From: Candidatus Omnitrophota bacterium
GTDB lineage: Bacteria; Omnitrophota; Gorgyraeia; Tantalellales; Tantalellaceae
DNA: 6,916 bases
Assembly: GCA_013204685.1 (NCBI GenBank)
Contig: JABMSC010000198.1
Location: forward strand, 1 to 6,916
Reading direction: 5' to 3'
Part shown: positions 1-6,068 of the stretch, piece by piece
How the letters are laid out: each line of letters begins with the position of its first letter
Numbering within the stretch: position 1 is the stretch's first letter
Program-made: the position numbers and the translations under genes
Notes under the pieces: model-generated
The model's input: the letters and a program-made list of their open reading frames with translations, nothing else
Database searches by the model: none
Told to the model about the DNA's origin: nothing

Positions 1-944
1 CTTTTAAGATCCTCATAATCCTCGTTACTTACGGGATACATGCCGCAGAAAACCATAGATTTCACCTGCTTGTACCCGGGTAGGGGTTCCTTCGCGGGGT
101 TAGCCAGATCCGTTATAGTGTCACCTACGACCACCTCTTTCGCTTCCTTAATATTGCATACAATATATCCGACCTGGCCGCAATCGAGTTCATCGACCGT
201 CTGTTCCGCGGGGATGAAGACGCCGACTTCCTTAACTTCATACTTTGTGCCCATGTTCATCATCTCGACCTGCATGCCCGCCCTCAGGAAACCGTTTACT
301 ATACGAACATATACAATAACACCCCGGTAAATATCATATGCCGAATCAAATATAAGCGCCTGTAAGAGTTCTTCGCGCCTGCCTGAAGGGGCCGGGATAC
401 GGCTCACAATGGATTCCAGAACCTCCTCTGTTCCTATGTCTTCCTTTGCGCTTATAAGAAGTATTTTCTCATCTTCGACACCCAGAAGTTCATGCATCTG
501 CTTCCTTATTTCTTCAACCCTTGCGCTCTTAAGATCGATCTTGTTTATAATAGGAATTATCTCAAGATTATGCTCCATAGCCAGATAAAGATTGGCTATC
601 GTCTGGGCCTCTACCCCCTGGACAGCGTCCACCAATATAAGTGCGCCTTCACATGCAGCAATAGATTTTGATACTTCATATGAAAAATCAACATGACCCG
701 GAGTATCAATAAGATTTAAAATGTAATCCTTACCATCCCGGGCCCTGTAGTTTATCCTGACGGCGCTGCATTTAATGGTTATGCCTCTTTCCCTTTCCAG
801 GTCCATATTGTCCAGCAGCTGATCACGAAAATCCCTGTCGGACACGGTATTCGTATCCTGGATGATCCTATCCGCCAGAGTAGACTTACCGTGATCAATA
901 TGCGCTATAATGCAGAAATTTCTGATTTGTGATAATTTGTCCAT
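1..944 (-). CDS. lepA: Elongation factor 4 (LepA) GTPase, N-terminal 314 residues, C-terminus beyond the left edge
   Basis: LepA/EF4 is a ribosome-associated translational GTPase linked to back-translocation and to 30S biogenesis. The visible protein carries all G motifs: AHIDHGKST at residues 14-22 (G1), the family-typical MDLERERGITIK at 47-58 (G2 region), DTPGH at 80-84 (G3), NKID at 134-137 (G4) and SAK at 165-167 (G5). After the G domain, ALIFDSAYDIYRG at about 196-208 opens beta-barrel domain II, and MVFCGMYPV at 297-305 begins the next domain. The family is about 600 residues long, so roughly half is present. These motifs separate it from EF-G, TypA and EF-Tu. The ATG at 942-944 is the only reasonable start because an in-frame TAA lies three codons upstream (951-953). 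No good Shine-Dalgarno sequence precedes it; the leader is AT-rich and made of repeats. Identity is very secure. Confidence 0.97.
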   Translation of the reverse strand, partial: MDKLSQIRNFCIIAHIDHGKSTLADRIIQDTNTVSDRDFRDQLLDNMDLERERGITIKCSAVRINYRARDGKDYILNLIDTPGHVDFSYEVSKSIAACEGALILVDAVQGVEAQTIANLYLAMEHNLEIIPIINKIDLKSARVEEIRKQMHELLGVEDEKILLISAKEDIGTEEVLESIVSRIPAPSGRREELLQALIFDSAYDIYRGVIVYVRIVNGFLRAGMQVEMMNMGTKYEVKEVGVFIPAEQTVDELDCGQVGYIVCNIKEAKEVVVGDTITDLANPAKEPLPGYKQVKSMVFCGMYPVSNEDYEDLK

Positions 945-953
945 AATTAATTA

Positions 954-1002
954 ACTCATGACTCATGAGTTTGTGCCGGGTTCTGAGTTCTGAGTGCTGA
1001 GT
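954..1002. repeat. Degenerate heptanucleotide tandem array upstream of lepA
   Basis: Seven consecutive 7-bp units keep register from 954 to 1002. Read on the plus strand, ACTCATG occurs twice (954-960 and 961-967). Two diverged units follow (968-981), then TCTGAGT twice (982-988 and 989-995), then the one-base variant GCTGAGT (996-1002). The array lies 9 nt upstream of the lepA start codon and occupies about half of the 103-bp gap after the phosphohexomutase gene. An inverted repeat, AACTCATG at 953-960 with CATGAGTT at 964-971, overlaps its lepA-proximal end. The periodicity is read directly from the sequence; any function is unknown. Confidence 0.8.
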
Positions 1003-1027
1003 CGTTCCCTGGCGCTCAGCACTTAGA
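989..1027. repeat. Inverted repeat in the phosphohexomutase-lepA gap
   Basis: AGTGCTGAG at 993-1001 is an exact reverse complement of CTCAGCACT at 1015-1023, with a 13-nt loop. After one mismatch (992/1024) the pairing resumes for three more base pairs (989-991 with 1025-1027). The right arm shares bases with a second, AT-rich hairpin, TAGATAA at 1024-1030 with TTATCTA at 1037-1043, which lies 4 nt past the phosphohexomutase stop codon. The two could be alternative folds of the same transcript. Neither is followed by a T run on the minus strand, so an intrinsic terminator is not supported. The left arm is built from heptamer array units, so the structure may simply be a by-product of the repeat. 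Confidence 0.6.
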
Positions 1028-1047
1028 TAAAAGTTCTTATCTACAAG

Positions 1048-2472
1048 CTACATCAAACTAATTGCATACTTCTTACCAGCCTCAATATATTTTTGGGATC
1101 TTTTTTCGGAGGCAGTTTCACAATAGATCCTCAGTTTTGGTTCCGTACCGGATAACCTTATCAGAAGCCAGCTTCCGTCTTCGCAGATGAACTTTGTGCC
1201 GTCGTAATCCTTTATGTCAACAACACGCTTATTCAGGACCTTCTCCAGGGGTTTCTCTTTTAACCCTTTGATGAGTTTTTTTCTTTTCGCCTCAGAGAAG
1301 ACTTGATCACTTCTGATATAAACAAATTTACCGAATTCTTTTTGAACATCCTTAACTATTTGCGACAAAGGCTTCTTTTCGATCGCAACAAGTTCCATTA
1401 TCAGAAGAGCCGAGAGAAATCCGTCCCTCTCAGGCACATAGTTCTTGAAGGCAACGCCTCCTGTCTCTTCACCGCCTATAAGGATATTATTCTTGGTCAT
1501 AACATCACAAATATACTTAAACCCCACCGGTGTTTCGTGCATCTTGAGACCGTATTTTTCGCATATCCGGTTTATCTGAACTGTTCCGCAGATCGTCTGC
1601 ACCACACCTCCGGTCATCTTTCTGTTCTTAAGAAGATGCAGCAGCATAAGCCCCATTATCTGATGCCCGGTCAGTATCTTTCCTTTTTCATCAACTATCG
1701 CAAGGCGGTCGGCATCTCCGTCGGTTGCGACTCCAAGATCATACTTTCCTTTTTTCACCCTGGCCATAAGCTCTCCCAGCTTCGTTTCATTGGGCTCCGG
1801 GGCCCTTCCCTCGAATCCGGGATTAATACTATCATGTATGAAATCCAGTTTTATTTTAGTACCCTTTAATATCTCCTCGAGGTACCTTTCTCCGGTACCG
1901 TGCATCGAATCCACCAAAACTTTAAGTTTTGTTTTCTTGAGAACCTTCATGCGGGCATATTCCTTAATTAGTTTCAGCTGCGCTGACACTATATCTTCGA
2001 CAACTATTAATTTCTTCTTCACCGCTTTATCTAAAGAAAGAGTCTTTACGGGGCTCTTGTCGAGCCGCCTTTCGATATCGTCAATAATATCGCTGCCGGC
2101 GGATCCGGCAAAGAACCCTTTATATTTTATGCCGTTATAATTAAAAGGATTGTGGCTCGCTGTTATGACAACGCCTCCTGTAAGTTTCTTTTCTTTTATG
2201 CACACACAGACCGCCGGTGTGGCACAAGCCTTATCGGAAAGTACAACTTTTATCCCGTTGGCGGCCAGCACGCAGGATAGAGCCTCGGCATATTCTTTTG
2301 AAAGAAACCGCGTATCATACCCTACAACTATTTTTCTTTTCCTGTATATGGGTTTCTTTTTTGCTTTAACGAAATCAGCTATTGCCTGCGCGACGATCTT
2401 TACATTCTCAAAAGTGAAATCTTCGCTTATTACAGCACGCCATCCATCGGTACCAAATTTTATCTTAGACAT
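1048..2472 (-). CDS. Alpha-D-phosphohexomutase (phosphoglucomutase/phosphomannomutase family)
   Basis: This enzyme interconverts hexose 1-phosphate and 6-phosphate through a phosphoserine intermediate, in the cytoplasm. The 474 residues show the full four-domain plan: FGTDGWRAVI near the N-terminus (6-15), the catalytic loop TASHNP at 104-109 with Ser106 as the phosphorylated residue, the Mg-binding loop DGDADR at 251-256, the sugar-binding loop GGEETGG at 333-339, and the phosphate-binding loop RLSGTEP at 439-445. The sugar loop is not the GlmM-type GEQSGH, so phosphoglucosamine mutase is unlikely. Glucose versus mannose preference cannot be read from sequence alone, so no symbol is given. 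The start has a good ribosome site (GGAGG, four bases before ATG). It lies 18 nt after rpe, which suggests cotranscription. Its stop codon is followed by a repeat-rich gap. Confidence 0.95.
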   Translation of the reverse strand: MSKIKFGTDGWRAVISEDFTFENVKIVAQAIADFVKAKKKPIYRKRKIVVGYDTRFLSKEYAEALSCVLAANGIKVVLSDKACATPAVCVCIKEKKLTGGVVITASHNPFNYNGIKYKGFFAGSAGSDIIDDIERRLDKSPVKTLSLDKAVKKKLIVVEDIVSAQLKLIKEYARMKVLKKTKLKVLVDSMHGTGERYLEEILKGTKIKLDFIHDSINPGFEGRAPEPNETKLGELMARVKKGKYDLGVATDGDADRLAIVDEKGKILTGHQIMGLMLLHLLKNRKMTGGVVQTICGTVQINRICEKYGLKMHETPVGFKYICDVMTKNNILIGGEETGGVAFKNYVPERDGFLSALLIMELVAIEKKPLSQIVKDVQKEFGKFVYIRSDQVFSEAKRKKLIKGLKEKPLEKVLNKRVVDIKDYDGTKFICEDGSWLLIRLSGTEPKLRIYCETASEKRSQKYIEAGKKYAISLM

Positions 2473-2490
2473 TTTTCCTCCGTTTCACGC

Positions 2491-3129
2491 TCAGCCTCTT
2501 AAACTCCTGATTGCTTCGGCATAATCTTCCTGACCGAAAACCGCAGTCCCGGCCACAAGGATATCTACGCCTGCGGTTATCGCCTCTTTAGCCGTTTTTT
2601 TATCCACACCACCGTCGATCTGAATATACCCATTAAATTTCTTTTTTATTTCTTTTACCTTCTCCAGCATGCCGCCCATGAACGACTGCCCTCCGAAACC
2701 CGGCTCGACAGTCATAACCAGGACCATATCCACTTTATCCAGGACTTTATCAAGACATGAAACAGCTGTTCCGGGTTTGATCGAAACGCCTGCCTTCTTG
2801 CCCTTTGCCCTGATCTTTTGGATCGTCTCTTCCGGGGACCTGCATGCTTCAATGTGGAACGTTATCATATCGCTCCCGGCATCTGCAAACTGGTCCACGT
2901 ATTTTACAGGATCTTCTATCATAAGATGAGTATCAAAAAAGAGTCCCGATAAGGGCCTTATAGCTTTAACAACAAGCGGACCTATGGTAATATTAGGCAC
3001 AAAAAGACCATCCATCACATCGATGTGCGCCCAGTCAGCACCTGCTTCTTCTATCGCTTTTATTTCTTCTCCCAGTTTACTGAAATTCGCCGATAGAATG
3101 CTTGGAGCTATTAAAGTTTTGTCTGTCAT
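2491..3129 (-). CDS. rpe: Ribulose-phosphate 3-epimerase
   Basis: Rpe interconverts ribulose 5-phosphate and xylulose 5-phosphate in the pentose phosphate pathway or Calvin cycle. It is a metal-dependent cytoplasmic TIM barrel. The 212-residue length is typical. Visible hallmarks are APSILSANF at 8-16, HIDVMDGLFVPN at 35-46 (His35 and Asp37 as metal ligand and catalytic acid), THLMIEDP at 67-74 (His68 ligand), VEPGFGGQSF at 141-150, and IDGGV at 171-175 with Asp172 as the second catalytic acid and ligand. GT at 194-195 belongs to the phosphate-binding end. A strong Shine-Dalgarno sequence, GGGAGGAG, sits just upstream of the ATG and fixes the start. It is separated by 21 nt from the protease gene before it and by 18 nt from the phosphohexomutase after it. 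The last two suggest a small sugar-phosphate pair inside the operon. Confidence 0.97.
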   Translation of the reverse strand: MTDKTLIAPSILSANFSKLGEEIKAIEEAGADWAHIDVMDGLFVPNITIGPLVVKAIRPLSGLFFDTHLMIEDPVKYVDQFADAGSDMITFHIEACRSPEETIQKIRAKGKKAGVSIKPGTAVSCLDKVLDKVDMVLVMTVEPGFGGQSFMGGMLEKVKEIKKKFNGYIQIDGGVDKKTAKEAITAGVDILVAGTAVFGQEDYAEAIRSLRG

Positions 3130-3150
3130 GTTTTATCTCCTCCCGACTAA

Positions 3151-4221
3151 TTACTTGTGCGCGATCATATAAACCTTATTTATATCACCCTGAGTGACCA
3201 CTCCTACAACCTTGCCGTTCCGCTCGACAGGTATGGCACCGGCATTATGTTTCTGCATCAATTTTCTTACGATATCCAGATTCGTCTTTACTGAAACCGG
3301 CGGGATATCCGTACGCATTATAACCTCAGCATGGGTATCCTTACTGCGCTCGTGCAGGCCCTGTATAACTTCCCTGCGCGTCAGCATGCCGACCAAATGG
3401 CCATCCTCAACAACCGGAAAATCTTCCTGGTGAGTATGGAATATAAGCTCCAGAGCCTTCGATAACGGCGTATCCTTACTTATAAAAACAAACTCCCTGG
3501 TCAGGATATCATGCACAAAATAGTTCTTTATTGTCTCTGACACCTCTACCTGCATCCCTTCGCCTGAAGCCGCCATGTATATAAACACCGCTATCAGTAA
3601 AAGAAAAATATGCCCGTAAACTATACCTACATATGCAAAGAGGAGCGCAAAAATATGCCCGAGCCTGACGGCCACTTGAGTAGCGGCTTTCCGTCCCATG
3701 CGGTACGAAAGTATCGCTCTTAGAACCCGCCCCCCGTCCACGGGAAACGCGGGTATCATATTGAAAACAGCCAGAACAAGATTGATCCAGTAAATATGGG
3801 CTATGACGTTGAACTGGCCCGTATGTTCAGCCTGCCCCGTCAGTACCCGGATCGGATACATTAATGTTTCTTCCCCGAGAAGCGCATGAAGGGGGAAATA
3901 AAAAATTATTACTATCAGAGCATTCGATAAAGGCCCCGCTAAGGATATTATAAGCTCCTGATAGGGCTTTGTCGGCATCTCCGACATCGAAGCTATCCCG
4001 CCTATGGGCAGAAGCGTTATTTTTGTCACCCTTAGGCCAAAATAACGCGCTGCCAGACCGTGACAAAGCTCGTGAATGGTAACAAACAGGAACACGCCAA
4101 GAATGAGAATGAGCCCATTTATCCCTAAAAAGAGAAAAAATATACCTAACAGCAGGAAAAAAGTGATATGTATATCTATGTCAATTCCGAAAACCCTGAT
4201 AAATCGAATTGATCCTCTCAT
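3151..4221 (-). CDS. Site-2 protease family intramembrane zinc metalloprotease with two C-terminal CBS domains
   Basis: This is an S2P (peptidase M50) type polytopic membrane protein of 356 residues, with the domain order and size of the archaeal-type group that carries CBS domains. Hydrophobic segments span about 19-48, 88-113, 136-158 and 188-218. The zinc motif HELCH is at 50-54 (His50, Glu51, His54), and NMIPAFPVDGGR at 154-165 supplies the third ligand, Asp162. No PDZ domain is present, unlike RseP. Two CBS motifs follow at about 236-290 and 300-350, each ending in a typical segment (VGMLTRRE, VGVVTQGD). In this family CBS pairs are thought to bind adenine nucleotides and control activity. 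The start overlaps the stop of the M16 gene by four bases (ATGA), which implies translational coupling. The physiological substrate is not evident; no sigma/anti-sigma pair is nearby. Confidence 0.93.
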   Translation of the reverse strand: MRGSIRFIRVFGIDIDIHITFFLLLGIFFLFLGINGLILILGVFLFVTIHELCHGLAARYFGLRVTKITLLPIGGIASMSEMPTKPYQELIISLAGPLSNALIVIIFYFPLHALLGEETLMYPIRVLTGQAEHTGQFNVIAHIYWINLVLAVFNMIPAFPVDGGRVLRAILSYRMGRKAATQVAVRLGHIFALLFAYVGIVYGHIFLLLIAVFIYMAASGEGMQVEVSETIKNYFVHDILTREFVFISKDTPLSKALELIFHTHQEDFPVVEDGHLVGMLTRREVIQGLHERSKDTHAEVIMRTDIPPVSVKTNLDIVRKLMQKHNAGAIPVERNGKVVGVVTQGDINKVYMIAHK

Positions 4222-5489
4222 AAACTACCCAACTCTTTCCTGATCCTGGTTTTTTCTTCATCTTTCAACTTCCCTATCATCGCAAGGTTCACGGCTGATG
4301 CGGTAAGGGTCTTTCTGGCCACCTTAAGCACAGCATCTGGCGTTACCCCATCCACCCTCTTCAATACTTTCTTTATTTCCGGTATTTTTTTGTGGACCAT
4401 ATCTCTGTCGCCGAGCCACAGCATCCTCGTCGCTGTCCCTTCCATACCTAAAAGAAATTGCCCTTTTATATATTTTTTAGCTCGGGCCAGCTCATCTTCG
4501 GTAACACCGTCATCTTTAAGCTTTTTTATTTCATCCATAACAGCGGCAACTGAACGGAGGGCTTTTCTGGAATCTACGCCCGCGTGTATCTGCACCTCTC
4601 CGATGTCAGAATGCCTTTTATACGAAGAGGCTATGTCGTAACACAATCCGTTCTTTTCACGCAGCTCCTCAAAAAGGCGCGACGACATGTTCCCGCCGAA
4701 AATTACGTTCATCAGCTTCAGCGCGAACCTTTCTTTGATATCTTTGTCGGAAGCATGAAACCCCATTGCTATGTGGGTTTGAGAGGTTTCACCACGACAG
4801 AATTTGGTGCGTGCCTTTTTCTGTTTTGCTGACGGGGATCTGAAAGTCGCGGTTTTTTTCTTCTTCTCTTTCTTGAATTTTTCCCCGGCAAGCTTAAAAA
4901 CCTTATCAGGATCCACCTTTCCTGCCGCTATAACGGCTATATTCCCGGGGTGGTAATTGTTTTTTGTGAATTTTCCAAGCTGATCCGCGGTAAAACCTTT
5001 TACCGTTGTAATAGTTCCGGTGAGGGGCCTCCCCAAAGCATTGCCCGGCCACATGATCTGGCCCAGAACTTCAAGAACATGCTCAGCCGGCTGGTCGCGA
5101 TACATCTTTATCTCTTCACATATAACAAATTTTTCTTTTGCAAGATCCATAGGATCGAACCTGGGGTTAAGGACCATATCAGCAAGGACGTCTATCCCGA
5201 GATCCAGATATTTTGACGGCACCTTCACCATATAACAGGTAACTTCATCGGAAGTGAAACCGTTGAACGCCCCGCCCACTCCCTCAATAGCCTCTTTAAG
5301 ATCCTTTGCCGATCGGGTAAAAGTCCCTTTAAAGAGCATATGTTCGACCATATGGCTTATACCGCTTTCCTTTTCAGATTCATAGCGGCCGCCTGTTCCG
5401 ATCCATATTCCCAAAGAAACCGAAGTCATCTGCGGCATGGATGATGCAATTACAGTAAGTCCGTTCGATGCTATTTTCTTTTTATACAT
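4218..5489 (-). CDS. M16 family zinc peptidase (pitrilysin / processing peptidase-like, M16B)
   Basis: This 423-residue protein resembles the single-chain bacterial relatives of the mitochondrial processing peptidase beta subunit. The inverted zinc motif HMVEH lies at 46-50 (His46, catalytic Glu49, His50), and the third ligand is Glu126 in ICEEI, spaced 76 residues on as in the family. The second, inactive half carries the conserved SSRLFEELREKNGLCY stretch at 269-284. A lysine-rich linker at about 204-229 joins the halves. There is no signal peptide or membrane segment, so it is probably cytoplasmic; members degrade peptides or process precursors. An AAAGGA site four bases before the ATG supports the start. 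It follows ruvX by 18 nt and overlaps the membrane protease gene by 4 bp, so these two proteases are probably made together. The exact substrate is unknown. Confidence 0.95.
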   Translation of the reverse strand: MYKKKIASNGLTVIASSMPQMTSVSLGIWIGTGGRYESEKESGISHMVEHMLFKGTFTRSAKDLKEAIEGVGGAFNGFTSDEVTCYMVKVPSKYLDLGIDVLADMVLNPRFDPMDLAKEKFVICEEIKMYRDQPAEHVLEVLGQIMWPGNALGRPLTGTITTVKGFTADQLGKFTKNNYHPGNIAVIAAGKVDPDKVFKLAGEKFKKEKKKKTATFRSPSAKQKKARTKFCRGETSQTHIAMGFHASDKDIKERFALKLMNVIFGGNMSSRLFEELREKNGLCYDIASSYKRHSDIGEVQIHAGVDSRKALRSVAAVMDEIKKLKDDGVTEDELARAKKYIKGQFLLGMEGTATRMLWLGDRDMVHKKIPEIKKVLKRVDGVTPDAVLKVARKTLTASAVNLAMIGKLKDEEKTRIRKELGSL

Positions 5490-5507
5490 GTCGTCCTTTC
5501 GTTAGCT

Positions 5508-5921
5508 TCACGCCTCGCGGCTATCCAGATACCCCTGCAATATTATCTGCGCCGCCAGCTTATCGATTACTTTTTTTCTTTTTTTGCGTGACACGTCACC
5601 CTTTATCAATATGCTTTCGGCCTCAACAGTGCTTAAACGTTCATCCCATAATTTCACCGGGAGGGACATCTTTTTCTTTAACTTCTCAGAAAACCTTATG
5701 CTGTCTTCGGCTCGGGGACCTTCAGTTCCATCCATATTGATCGGAAGGCCTACCACTACCTCCCCGGCCCCATACTCGGTAATTATTTCTACAATGCGGT
5801 CTATGGCGGCATCGTCGCTTGTACGCTTAACTACTTCTCTTCCCTGAGCCAGCATTCCCGTCTCATCGCTTACGGCAACACCGATATTCTTCGTACCTAT
5901 GTCCAGTCCGAGTATTCTCAT
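5508..5921 (-). CDS. ruvX: YqgF/RuvX family RNase H-fold nuclease (putative pre-16S rRNA nuclease / Holliday junction resolvase)
   Basis: With the ATG at 5919-5921 the product is 137 residues, matching the usual length of about 138. The N-terminus begins with the family signature LGLDIGTKNIGVAVSD (4-19, Asp7 catalytic). VVGLPINMDGTEG follows at 56-68, WDERLST at 92-98, and DKLAAQIILQGYLD at 120-133 with the final acidic residue. In bacteria this family is implicated in 16S rRNA 5' maturation and was originally proposed as a Holliday junction resolvase. The frame stays open upstream to a TTG at 5985-5987. That would add 22 residues (starting MRGSEATEA) encoded by a dispersed-type repeat, so the shorter start is preferred. 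No Shine-Dalgarno sequence precedes the chosen ATG. A TATATT hexamer at 5930-5935, 8 nt before the ATG, could serve a leaderless start, but no matching -35 is clear. Confidence 0.94.
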   Translation of the reverse strand: MRILGLDIGTKNIGVAVSDETGMLAQGREVVKRTSDDAAIDRIVEIITEYGAGEVVVGLPINMDGTEGPRAEDSIRFSEKLKKKMSLPVKLWDERLSTVEAESILIKGDVSRKKRKKVIDKLAAQIILQGYLDSREA

Positions 5922-5955
5922 AATAGAATAATATAGTGCCGGGTTACCTTGTTTT

Positions 5956-5992
5956 GAGATTGCTTCGGTCGCTTCGCTCCCTCGCAATGACG
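5956..5992. repeat. Dispersed-type intergenic repeat of the ATTGCGAGGGAGCGAAGC kind
   Basis: On the minus strand this stretch begins CGTCATTGCGAGGGAGCGAA and ends GAAGCAATCTC. From memory, near-identical short elements are scattered through intergenic regions of many unrelated bacterial genomes. Only one copy is visible here, so the repeat status rests on recognition and not on a count. It ends with the complementary tetramers TTGC and GCAA (5960-5963 and 5984-5987) and contains GCTTCG twice in direct orientation. It sits 35 nt upstream of the ruvX start and its minus-strand reading frame is open into ruvX. Confidence 0.7.
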
Positions 5993-6017
5993 AGAAGAAG
6001 GCGCTCCCTCTTCTCGT
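5990..6017. repeat. Perfect 9-bp inverted repeat (hairpin) in the trpA-ruvX gap
   Basis: ACGAGAAGA at 5990-5998 pairs exactly with TCTTCTCGT at 6009-6017 around a 10-nt loop. Its left edge shares three bases with the dispersed-type repeat, and the heptamer array begins 3 nt beyond its right edge. No T run follows on either strand, so it is not a standard intrinsic terminator. It could stabilise the 3' end of the trpA message or be part of a composite repeat. Confidence 0.65.
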
Positions 6018-6020
6018 GCC

Positions 6021-6068
6021 CCTTGACCCTGACCCTTAACGCTTAACGCTTACCGCTTAGCCCTAACC
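6021..6068. repeat. Degenerate heptanucleotide tandem array overlapping the trpA stop codon
   Basis: On the minus strand the units are 7 bp long with a consensus near GTTAAGC. They occupy 6062-6068, 6055-6061, 6048-6054, 6041-6047 and 6034-6040, then a 6-bp unit at 6028-6033 and a 7-bp unit at 6021-6027. Neighbouring units differ by one to three bases (for example GGTAAGC, GTTAAGC, then GTTAAGG). The first unit includes the last glycine codon and the TAG stop of trpA, so the array starts inside the gene. Unit length matches the array before lepA but the unit sequence is different. Confidence 0.8.

Noticed and set aside
40..330. Plus-strand open frame of 96 residues at the left edge
   Set aside because: It is the reverse complement of lepA coding sequence, whose minus-strand frame is open and highly conserved throughout.
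954..1002. CRISPR array
   Set aside because: The units are only 7 bp and contiguous, with no spacers and no cas genes in the window.
1303..1869. Plus-strand 188-residue open frame opposite the phosphohexomutase
   Set aside because: It is antisense to a gene with all catalytic motifs intact and has no recognisable domain. Long antisense frames are expected from codon bias.
3827..4066. Minus-strand 79-residue open frame inside the site-2 protease gene
   Set aside because: It lies wholly within a well-supported gene in another frame, shows no recognisable domain and has no independent start signal.
5922..5987. Extended RuvX start (159 residues) from a TTG codon
   Set aside because: The added 22 residues are encoded largely by a dispersed-type repeat, there is no ribosome site, and the 137-residue form matches the family length and begins at the conserved MRILGLDIG.
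5990..6017. Intrinsic terminator for trpA
   Set aside because: The stem is perfect, but no T run follows on the minus strand and the loop is long for a terminator.
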